Source: Polytrichum commune
Taxonomy: Eukaryota > Streptophyta > Polytrichopsida > Polytrichales > Polytrichaceae
Length of the DNA stretch: 64,000 nucleotides
Assembly (NCBI GenBank): GCA_950295325.1
Contig: OX485803.1
Location: 55,941,554 to 56,005,553 of the forward strand
Reading direction: 5' to 3'
The notes under the pieces were generated by a model. That model saw only the letters and a program-made list of their open reading frames with translations. It had not been told where the DNA came from and ran no database searches. The position numbers and the translations under genes are program-made. How positions within the stretch are numbered: the first letter of the stretch is position 1; every line of letters begins with the position of its first letter. Positions 50,791-61,135 of the stretch are shown piece by piece.

Positions 50791-51767
50791 TAGTTGTCGA
50801 TAATGTCGATGTTGCTAAGAAAAATCAACATTTAAAACGTTATTTATTGCTATAAAATCCAATGTGGATATAATAGTTATTGTTAGAGGTACAAAAACAA
50901 TCTAGATGCATATCAATTGGGCTACATGAAGGTATGTAGATATTGTAATACATCATAAAATACATTAAAATTGAAGGTCAAGCCGTTTCGAATTGATATT
51001 GAGGAACATGCGAAGATCGAAACACCAACATTTATAATTGAAAATTGATTCAATTTGGTTTTTCTCTTGATTTTTGTTTCAATCCATAATTTATATGTGT
51101 TGATTGCAGAGGTAGAGAAGGAGTAGATGCTGAAGGACTTATTGTCACATAGAATATGTAAGATGTTTGAAACGTAAATGATTGCTCGGTGTAATATTAA
51201 GTAAAGCTTTTGGCGGTTAGTATACCTACAAGAATTTAGAGGTAAGAATTTTTTATTAAGCAATTGAAGAACATTCAATTTAATTTTTAAAGGCCATTAC
51301 TTGTATAAAATGATGGTTTGTCTATAATATAATTAATATAGATAATTTGGAATTCATTTGAAGTAATAAATAATATAGTAGTAGTTGCATCTAAATTTAT
51401 GATCAAATTCAAATTTATGCATTATATGTGCATAGTCTATAGTGGAATTGAACATGATAGATTAACAATATCAATTAGATTGCACCCGAAATTATTTAAA
51501 AATCCTAATATGCCAAATGACATTGTCAATGCCAAATGATACTGTCGATGCTGAATTTTTAAGTCTTAAAAATTATTTTACCTACTATATTACTTCTTTC
51601 ATTCCCGAAATAGCCAAGATGTTAGGCTTTTATAAAATTGAAGTTAATCATAAAATTACATCTTAAAGAGACATTGAGAAAAACTTTTCGGAGCAAGAAA
51701 ATTGGATATTATTATTTTTTTATTCTATTTTCAAAATGCGGTCACTTACTTGAGGACCGATTTCTCC
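50791..51767. other. No gene recognised
   Basis: AT-rich spacer between the mariner relic and the Harbinger element. The motif (A)TGTCGATG recurs near 50810 and 51543. Confidence 0.35.
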
Positions 51768-52487
51768 TTAGAGCAAGCCCAATCATGCCTGCATCTGCAT
51801 CCGCATCCGCATCCGGAAACAAAAAGTGGCCTTTGTCCGGGATGCGAGATGCAGATGCAGGGAGGCCTCCCACTCGTCGTGTATCGTCGTCGGGGAAAGG
51901 GTACTCAACTTTACTCGACAGTAATTAGCTTTACTTTACGATATCTAAAGTTGGAGATGTTGCCCCTCCTGGTTAATATATTTAGTTAGATAATTAGCAT
52001 CTAATATATTTAGCGGCTTATATACATATTACTTTAGGGTGCATATTTTTGTATAAATAATTATATAACTAGATAATTAGATGCATATAATTTAGGTAGT
52101 TGGTAGTCTATATATATTTATATATACAATATAATCAGATAATTATACGAAAAAAGTTTGATAATCATATATTACATATATTATTATTATTATTATATAT
52201 TTTTGGGAATCATACATTCACAATGTTGCTATTACTGTTACTTACTAAGTGCTTTTTTGTCCAAATTTCAATCATCCATGATAATATTTCATTTCTTACC
52301 CACACACCACTCGACTATAATTATATAGATTATTGTTGTGTTTGATTTAGGTAGGTCTTAGGGTTTTCATTATAAGAATATTTTTCGGATATTATTATAA
52401 AATCTTATTACGACCGCATGTTTACGACTCAACATGCATATAGGTTAGATTATAAATCTTGCATGTAGGCTAAGATACAAAAAAATA

Positions 52488-52511
52488 TTATATATATATA
52501 TATATATATAT
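52488..52511. repeat. (TA)n microsatellite
   Basis: About twelve TA units within the Harbinger element. Confidence 0.9.
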
Positions 52512-52761
52512 TTGTAAAAAACAAGATTTAGGGGATTCCAAAAACAAATAATTGCATTTTATTCAGACCATACACATGTCTCTATTGCTCATATGAATGT
52601 AATAGATACAAGCACCTTATAGTCCGATATTGAATGATGATTATTATCTATTAAAATGAATCTAAATATAATATAAGCATAATGTATAGGTTCCTAACAT
52701 AGTCTAATCACCCTAAACACACCTAAAAGTCATAAATTCCCCCTCAAATTCCATAAATGTT

Positions 52762-53427
52762 CTATGAGGTCATTCCTTGATTAAAAATGTTGATCTCTGT
52801 TTTGAATTTCAACCTGTCCTTGGAGATACTCTTCAAAGTTAAGATTTCGATGTGTATTTTAACACGCACATGCTCTAAAACAGCTGAAAGATTATGATCT
52901 CTTTCATACTCAATGATCATATTATACATGATGCAACATGCAATTATCACATTTTCAATATCACAGAGACCCCACAAGCGACTTGGTTGTTGTAGAATTG
53001 ACCATCTCGCTTTGAGCACCCGAAAACACCTCTCCACATCTTTCCTGGATGCTTCCTGTTTGTTGGCAAAATGTTTTCTTTTCTCACCTTGTGGATCTTT
53101 TATAGATTGCACAAATATTGACCACTTTGGATATATGCCATCTGCTAGTAGATAGTATTTGGAATACCGTCAAGAGTTTACATCAAAGGATATATCGTCA
53201 TACTCCCCAGATAAAAAAATTCGTATCAAAGAACTTCTCTTGCGATATGCTAATCGACCAGGCACAGACCCTCCACGTTTTTTAGGCAACGGTTGCACGT
53301 CAATCAAATCTTCCAATAAACTATAAGCCATTGACAATTTATGGTCATCAACATCATCCTCTAAAATTCTTGTGAATCGTTCTCTCGATTGTCTTTGAAA
53401 TACATCTATTTTCAAAAACTTTAACAT
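52762..53427 (-). pseudogene. PIF/Harbinger transposase, internally deleted
   Basis: One frame covers both ends of the protein. The N-terminal part (from the ATG at 53427) ends in KKRGGSVPGRLAYRKRSS. Then a TGA (near 53170) and RYSKYYLLADGIYPKWSIFV lead into HFANKQEASRKDVERCFRVL and IIACCIMYNMIIEYERD. These are the C-terminal hallmarks of the DDE_Tnp_4 family. About 150 residues that normally hold the first two catalytic Asp residues are missing between the two parts, so the enzyme cannot be active. The Glu-containing R-K-D-V-E-R region remains. Confidence 0.85.
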
Positions 53428-53727
53428 ACAAATTCACATAGAAGTAACGAAAACATGTCTCATTATCAATTATATATTGCAATAATTGCATAATTTTACA
53501 TTTTTAAAAGTTGGTTGTTATTTTTGAAAGAAATATAGTTTTATAACGAAAAATAAACAAAAGTATTATTTTATTTTATTTTATAATATACTAAAGTTAA
53601 AATATACATTTTAAATTTTTATCCAAATTTTGTATAAATAGTGAATACGAGGAATTATAGAATTCATTGTCATAAAATATCATTCCTAAGTACACAAAAT
53701 AGAAAGTGTACCAAGTTCTAGTAGAAA

Positions 53728-55034
53728 TGTCGGCAAATCGTTTCGATCCAAGAATTTTGGCCCATGTGAGGATATTCAATTATGTAGGAGTCATGTACAT
53801 ACTCGGGGGGGGGGTAGTCATTGGTTGGAGTAGCAATATACGTGCGAACAAATGATAGGGTATTTTAAAAATATGGGAGCAAAAATTTATAATTGGGCTT
53901 AAGAGTAATATAGGGTATCAAAAATGGCATTGGACATCTTTAAAGTACTATAGGGTATGGAATAATAGGTAATTTGGAATTATAAGTAATGCAAGCCATT
54001 TTTCTATTAACCCAAAGTAGAAATTTACATAATGATAGCATGTGAAAAAAAAAAAAAAATTGAAAGTAATACCCCCCTATAAAATAGTGGTTGTTCGCAC
54101 CTATATCCTTAACTTTTTAACACACTGCCCCCCCCCCCGAGTGTACATATTTTGCAAGATCCTATACAAGGGATAAACCAAACCTCGGCCACATTTTTGC
54201 AAAGGGTGGCTGATCATTTTAATTCAATGGATGTCAATGACTGCAAGAGAACTCCAAAGTCCTTGGAGTCTAGGTGGGGACTAATACAAAGAGAGTGCAG
54301 TATATATAATGGATATTATCTAAATGTAAAAACACTAAAAGAATCAGGCACTATGGAGGAGGACATACCACAAAAGGCGCAAGTGATGTACAAAGAAGCG
54401 CAAAAGACAATTTTTGATAAAGCTGGAAATCCTAATGATAAGCAACCGTTTCGATTTATGCATTGTTGGTTGTATTTGAAGGACTATCCACAATAGTTTT
54501 ACAGAGATCTAGCAAGAGGGGTACAAAACACTCCCAATAAGCGCAGAGCTGTTGATATGGATTTGACAGTGGGTGAAGGTCAAGCGGGGCAAGGCTCAGA
54601 TGGAGGTCCAACTGGCGAATTACAACGCCCGGAAAGACCAAAAAGTGCAAAAACAACAAGGCTTAACCAAGATCTACACATGGCTGCATTGAAAAGTATA
54701 GCAAAGGCATTCAAACTCATGAGTGAGTCGTCTGTGGAAAAGTCCAGAGTACTAAAGGATGCTAATGATGATGCATTGTTCAGTCGTCCGGGCCAACAAC
54801 CTGATACGATATCTGAAGCATATTTCAAATTAAGAGAAGAACAAGCCTATTTGGAGCGGTAAAAATACGTGATGAAATTGCGGAAAGAACTCCCAGGTTC
54901 AGCCCAAATACCTCTAGTGATTACTATAGATGAAGAAGAAGTGGAGGAAGAAGAGGAGGAAGGAGGAGGTCTAGGAAGAAGCCCTAGCCTATATGGCACA
55001 CTTGATTTGAATGCCGATGCGGGTGGCTCTTAGA
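53728..55034 (+). pseudogene. Harbinger SANT/Myb-like accessory protein, broken
   Basis: The protein partner of PIF/Harbinger transposases, needed for DNA binding and nuclear import. The possible ATG at 53728 is one frame away from EDIQLCRSHVH, which is followed by the nested MITE (53802-54141). Downstream, LQDPIQGINQTSATFLQRVA, RTPKSLESRWGLIQREC and FRFMHCWLYLKDYPQ continue the SANT/NAM-associated pattern. A TAG at 54494 and a TAA at 54860 fall inside an otherwise unbroken frame that goes on through KSIAKAFKLMSES to a Glu-rich tail (EEEVEEEEEEGGG) and ends LDLNADAGGS at 55034. Dead copy, but young enough to read through by eye. Confidence 0.8.
53802..54141. mobile_element. hAT-like MITE inserted in the SANT frame
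   Basis: The ends are CTCGGGGGGGGG and CCCCCCCCCCGAG. TGTACATA stands on both sides (53794-53801 and 54142-54149), a perfect 8-bp duplication. Subterminal ACGTGCGAACAA and GTTCGCACC mirror each other. It is 340 bp, of the same family as 10927-11552; its interior is also present at 22005-22180. Confidence 0.85.
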
Positions 55035-56102
55035 TAGGACGGTTTAATATGTAATGTTTTTGTTATGATACTCAAATAATCATATTCATTTTTTTCTTTA
55101 TATTATGGGCAAAATTTAGCATTAAGTGTGTGGATATTTATTTATTGCTCCAATGAATATTAAAATGTTATGGATTGTTAATATTAAATGCTAAATATAG
55201 TCCCAAAACTTAAATGAAAATTATCCCTTTATTCATTAAATAATTTAATATTAAATAACTCAAAGTTCACAATGTTTATTCAATTCAAAATATGATCAAT
55301 ATGTTAATTATTCGTAAATAAGTTATTAAAAAAATCAGTTAATTTGACAATAAGTTAATACGAAAGTTAATTTGAGCAAGTTACCTCGAGAATCAGTTAA
55401 TTCAAGAATCAATTTATTCTAGAGTAAGTTTATTCGAGAAAATCAATTCATTCCAATGCACATGAAAATTTTGGGCATAGTCGGTCAAGATCCTACTGAT
55501 TGTAAATCCAACCGGTTACATGTAGACATCTTCCAACTTTGCTTTTATTAATTTGATGTATATTCTATAGATTCTTTTTAAATGATCGGACAATTTCCTG
55601 AAGCCTCCAACTTGTACCGGATATTTTTCAAACTCAACCAGTTCATCTGCAACTAACCATCGGTTCTTCCGGGACATAGGTTCATTCGAGAATCAATTTG
55701 ATAGTAGTTGGAGCAAATTAGTTATAGAGCAAGCTTTAGAGCAAGCCCAAATCAAAGCAAGTACAATTACTAGAGAAACAAGTACAAACTATCAAAGAAA
55801 GTTACCTCGGGAGTGGTCACGTCAGTAAATTCCCCCTCTACCCAAATACAGAAGGTTAAACCCTAGTCTCGCCTGTACCTTGTCTCATCTGTCATTATAC
55901 TAAAATACGCTTGTCTCATATGAATAGCAGGGACCCTGCATAACTGAGGGTTATGCAGGCAGATGGCTGGACCCTGGATATAATTTCATCCCCGATTTGC
56001 AAGAATGGCGATCATTGGGCCTGGGCCTTGCACTTGCATTTGCATCTTGGATGAAAAAGAGCAGATGCAGATGCAGGTGCCATGCCACTGGCCTTGCCCT
56101 TA

Positions 56103-59100
56103 GAGTTATACGGAGGTCGAATGACATAAGATGGGGGCAATTATTATTGATAATGAGAAATATGCCTCACACTTGAAGTGAACTGTTGTAAATTATCTAA
56201 GTGCTCAAGTTATTTGTAAAAAAATTATACGATTGATAATATATCCCTCAAAAGGATTAATTTCAAAATTGATATTTATTTCAGTTTGTGATAACAATTG
56301 TTCAATAGCAATTAACGTTGCAATGTAAAAATTAGAATTGTTTGTTTATATTTATTTTTAAGATTTTAAAGGTCCTAAGTATATATCACAATTTTTTATT
56401 TATGGTATTGTTGCATTATTGGATTATAAATTAATTAAGATTGAAGCAATTGCAAAAAAATCAAAACTTTCATTGGTGAAATTGCATACAAAGTTGTTAG
56501 ATATATAATATGTATCAAGAAACATGAGTATTTGACAACTATGTGACATAAATCGAAGGCAACAATCAAACGAAGGCCGATGCCGCTGATGTAAGTTTTG
56601 GAATTAAAATGTTTAAATCAATAAACAATATATATTGTAAATTTTTTTGTCATGGAATATTTGTGATGTATAACATGTTATATAAATTCTTGCGGAAAAT
56701 ATTATCCGTTACTATTAAACGTTGGTTGTTATGCAAACAGTTTCGTGCATTGATATCATGCACTATAATTTCAAGAAATTTATGTCATATGTCGGATTTT
56801 GTGCAAATTTTGTCATGCATTGAATAATAGACAAATTTTATTATGTGTTGAATATTGTGAGGTGAAATAAGCACCCCTTAGGTTTCCTAGTCAAAGGGTT
56901 GTGTTGCGTTTACATTTAGTTTACAAATAACATTTTCTAGATTCGGAAGCCTTGCGGGTAAAAATGTTATAATTAGCCATTCTAAACGTGTAATTAGTCC
57001 AACACGAGCGTAATTGCCGTGAAATAGACAATTTACATCTTTTTAATATAATTATCTTACTAAAACTTGATGCAAAGTGACCTAAAATCTAATATGACAT
57101 TTAAATATTTCTAACTATTTGAGAGAAAATATAAGGAGAGAAGGTTGTCTTACGGAAATGCTTATAACTTCTAGTCATATTTTTAGAGTAAAATGAAACT
57201 ACTATGAGCAAAAAGATAACTTCAAGATCAACCTAGAATTATGAAAATGACAAAAAATGAATACTATAGTATGCCGAGGTGAAACTACAAAATTAGCAGT
57301 ATTAAAATAAAAATTGTGTTATAGGAATGCTTATAACTTCTATAAAACTAATTTTGTTAAAATGAGAACTTTAAAAATTATCCATATATATAAAATATGT
57401 TAGATTTTTATTTTACATCAAGATGCGGTGAACTTTGAAGTTTGTTGTCCATTTTAATTCTACAATCAATAATTAGGTTTTCATAATATAAAAACTACTT
57501 ACGTTTTATCACAAAGAAAAAGGGATGAAAATGCAATTTCAACACAAAGAACAAAAAACTACATGAATTATAAGATTACACATTTATTTAATAATGAAAA
57601 ACACCTCATTTATTCTAAGAAATACTCATACTTCAAACTATCAAGTAATAAAATATAAATCATTTGCTAAAAGATAAGGTCGATCGCTATAAAAGTGGTT
57701 GGGTTTGAAAAAGAAAGGTATTAGTCTTCAAGGAATTTTAACTTCCGGGGGTCGGAGATCAATAAGAAGTTGAAAAAGAAGAGAGAGATCCCTTAATGGA
57801 CCATTGACACCACTTAAATATGGGTGCCTTACGCGATGGGGTTGAGTTCCCTTGTTGACTTTTGAGTTCGCCATGTATCCCTTTGCATTGGATCCTCTTA
57901 GCTACCGTCGACATTTTTTGTTCAAGTTTCATCAATTTTTTACTTAGTAGTGTTAAAAAATACTTGCAAAAATAAATTTCATGTCGTCGAGGTGAATCGG
58001 CCAAGTCAAATGGCATATTCGATACTCAAGGTCGTAGACTTCACCCGTTTGATTGTTTTAGCGTTTAGACGTCTTTGGATCCTTGAAATATTCTAAACCT
58101 TAGCCTTATCAAATATTCACTTATTGAATTTAGGTTAGTCAATTAAAAAAAATCATATAATAATCAATTGCCATTTGTTTTAGGAATTTACTTATTAAGC
58201 TAACATTTAAATATCAATTTATCCAACTGACTTAATATTTTACTATCTACCACTTATTTGTCTTTATTATTAAATTAATTTTATATAAATAAAAATAACC
58301 CTTTACAAATGTTTTGCGCGAAGTATCATGCAAACTGTATTCTACATTGATTATCATATGCGAAATACCATGCATAATGCATTAGCCATAGAAAATTCAA
58401 GGTGATTTTTTTATAAATATTCATACTTTTGATTTAATTCAACATCGATAAATATATATTCATTTGTAGGTATGTATTTGTATATTTTGTGACAATACCT
58501 AATTGATAAGAGGCGATATCAAATATCGGTTTGACTATTGTAGGTCTTAAATCGAGAGGTTTAAGTCAAATTAAATGAATGCAAAGATATTATATCTCTT
58601 TTGTGTATAACACATGTGCAAATATTCAATGAATCGTTAAAAATAATTGTAGATGACAAATATAAATTCAATGACAAAACATCCGTGCTGGTGATTATTA
58701 TTATCATTGTACGTACATTCATTAATTATAATAATAATATGATCTAAGGAGAAAATTCTTCAATTGTAGAGATTAACCAACATGTGGAAGTCACTGAATC
58801 TCCGTTGTCAGGTAGAGAAGTCTTTGCTTTGGGAAAATACTAGATTTTTGGCTGCAATTAGTTTTGGCTTAAGACATGGGAAACTAGGATAACGTAAGAA
58901 GTATTCATCCTTAAATACATCATATATACAAACTCATATAAGTCTTGCATATACCTTCAAAATCCCGGATCTCTCTTTAAAATTATAGTCAAACTTCAAA
59001 TAACCACGAAATTAGCATAAATACTCCAATTCAATAGTGTTTTAGCATTTTGGAAAGCTATCAAAGTGCTTAACAGAATAAAAGAGAAATTAAAGGTTAA

Positions 59101-59712
59101 TAATGTACTGTCCAAGGTCCATAGCTCGTCAAAGGTCATACTTCCAAATACATTGTTAGCTGCACTTCCTTTCACTTCATAAGACGCTCTGGCTTCATAT
59201 AAACTTTGTTAACGCCAAGTGTTAGCTTTTTGGAAAGCTAACAACATCACACATGTTTTCTCCAAAATTCATCTTTAAAATCCTTACAAAAAGTTTTCTA
59301 TGCTCTGTTGAAGTTGGTACACACTTTCATTCTTGAATCTAGTTGGCAGTTCAACACCCTCTCGCCTTGAAAGTCATAACTCTCTCTTCAACACTCTAAA
59401 TCAAGAAGTATAAAGCTTCACAGAGAGTTGATACAATAACACTTCACTTGCTCAAATTTCATAAACAAAAACACTATACATAAATTTCTATAAATTTTTA
59501 AAGTCATGGTCTTCTAAATTTCATTACAACAAACAATTTTCCACTCTAACATTCATAGAAATCACATACAAAATCCAAATAGAGCGTACTATATCATTTC
59601 GGAACCACACCGACAAGACGTACCAACTCCCAAAATCTCATAGAAAAATTCCAAGCATACACTAAATTCTCCCTTCCCATATACTATACCTCTCAACTCC
59701 ACTAAACCCCCC
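56103..59712. other. AT-rich spacer, no gene recognised
   Basis: No domain-bearing frame or clear element ends. A short minus-strand frame at 57759-58016 is unrecognised. Confidence 0.4.
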
Positions 59713-60150
59713 CTTGAAGAGAGAGGGGTCCAACCCCTTAGCCTCCTCTCAAAATCAACACTAACCCACATATGTCACATGAGCTTCAATAAACCATTGG
59801 CTAATGTCAATTAGCTTACTCATCCTTATCTATATTTTATCTTCGCCATAAGGCATCAAAAGTCTACCAAAATGGTAAAGTATTTTTACCTTTCGATTAC
59901 CAAACTTCAAACACACAAGATAAAGTTTGAAGAGAGAGGGGGGGCCCGACCCCTTAGTCTCCTCCTAAAGTCAACACTAGCCCAAATGTATGTCACATGG
60001 GCTTCAACAAACCATTGGCTAATTTACATTAGCTTACTCATCTTTATCTATTCCTTATCTTAGCCATAAGGCATCAAAAGTTTACCAAAATGATAAACTA
60101 TTTTTACCTTTCATTTACCAAACTTCAAATACATAAGATGAGGTTTGAAA
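59713..60150. repeat. Tandem duplication, about 218-bp unit
   Basis: Two copies share TTGAAGAGAGAGGGG, ACCCCTTAG, AACCATTGGCTAAT, TTAGCTTACTCATC and GCCATAAGGCATCAAAAGT. The second copy begins near 59927. Confidence 0.85.
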
Positions 60151-60154
60151 ATAT

Positions 60155-60182
60155 TAATATATATATATATATATATATATAA
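60155..60182. repeat. (TA)n microsatellite
   Basis: About thirteen TA units directly after the tandem duplication. Confidence 0.9.
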
Positions 60183-60374
60183 CCTTAAATATATTTTTAA
60201 ATAATATTAAAAATAATTCCAAAAGAAATTTCATTCCAACTGCAACAACTTGAGGATACATCGAAGAATATCTGCAACGTAGTCCGCTCGAACAGCCTTA
60301 GACAAAGAATTAACTGGACCTTCAAGCCAACGTTGATGACAGCGACTTCTTTTTATAGGCCTAAGATAACAAGA

Positions 60375-60803
60375 CTATTGATCATCATTTAAGCTTTTAA
60401 AAATTCCTTCAAACGTCACATCTCGAGTGTCAGGTTCAACACATCCAACTTGTAACAAAATCACCAATGCACGAGCATCTTGTTGAAGGTTTCCCTGCCA
60501 CTGATGTTCCACATGAGGTTGTTTTGACAGCCGAGAAGGCCCAGCTTCTTCTTGAGGACGCTCGTGTAGTGGTGTAGGACTAGATGGCAAAAGAGTACGA
60601 ATCGGCAGTTGAAATAGAGAAAAATCAAGCTCAAGCTCTGGTTGAAGTTCTTCATCTTGACTCTCAGAATGAACTCTCCAATTCGACATGTTGAAAAAAT
60701 AAATCAAAATAACTACATCAAACTGGTGAAGCTTCAAAATGGTCATTTTTCTGATAACATAAATATTTTCTAACAAGAAAACGTCATCTTGAAGCTTCCC
60801 CAA
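60375..60803 (-). CDS. Hypothetical short protein
   Basis: A 142-codon frame. The stretch from the internal Met in MSNWRVHSESQDEELQPELE onward is hydrophilic (residues about 39-142), with PSRLSKQPHVEHQWQGNLQQ and a GIFKSL ending, and looks more protein-like than its surroundings. The preceding residues look like translated spacer. No family recognised; it may be a transposon fragment or an exon of a missing gene. Confidence 0.2.
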   Translation of the reverse strand: MGKLQDDVFLLENIYVIRKMTILKLHQFDVVILIYFFNMSNWRVHSESQDEELQPELELDFSLFQLPIRTLLPSSPTPLHERPQEEAGPSRLSKQPHVEHQWQGNLQQDARALVILLQVGCVEPDTRDVTFEGIFKSLNDDQ

Positions 60804-60904
60804 AAGGTGTGTTTATTTCTTCCAATCAAATTTCATTCAAAAAAAAAATTATGTATAAAGAATGGATGGGATATAAATCCTTTCGGCATGCTCCGATAAA
60901 TGTC

Positions 60905-61135
60905 AAGCCGCGGAAGCCCAACTGGTAAAGTGCTTCAAACGCCATAGCACTGGTCCGGGTTCGAAACCATTTGAACCTGTATGAGCGGGCGAATGGTCAC
61001 ATGGCTTGATACTGCTGGTGAAAACTAGGCAGGTAACTACTAGTTGGCGCCACCTACCCCCTGAGCATGCGAGAAGACGTAGAGACTCCAAGTTTCGTGG
61101 TTATAACCACGGCTCTTTCTCTTCCCCCTTCATTC
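60905..61135 (+). mobile_element. tRNA-derived SINE
   Basis: An RNA polymerase III A-box-like stretch (AAGCCCAACTGGTAAAGTGC, near 60914) is followed 30-40 bp later by a B box (GGTTCGAAACC, near 60958). Instead of an acceptor stem the sequence continues into an unrelated body (ACCACGGCTC near 61105) and a pyrimidine-rich tail. This layout is that of a plant SINE. The exact ends and target duplication were not determined. Confidence 0.7.

Larger units (their letters stand above)
51771..56099. mobile_element. Decayed PIF/Harbinger element with TTA duplication
   Basis: The left end GAGCAAGCCC (51771) and the right end, read as its complement GGGCAAGGCC (56099), continue inward with related ATGCC and GCATCTGCATC blocks. 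Both sides carry TTA (51768-51770, 56100-56102). Inside are a minus-strand transposase relic and a plus-strand SANT/Myb-like relic, the divergent two-gene plan of PIF/Harbinger elements. It is 4329 bp in total, including a nested 340-bp hAT-like MITE. Confidence 0.8.

Noticed and set aside
60905-60980. Functional tRNA gene
   Set aside because: Only the A and B boxes fit. The ends do not form an acceptor stem and the sequence continues as a SINE body.
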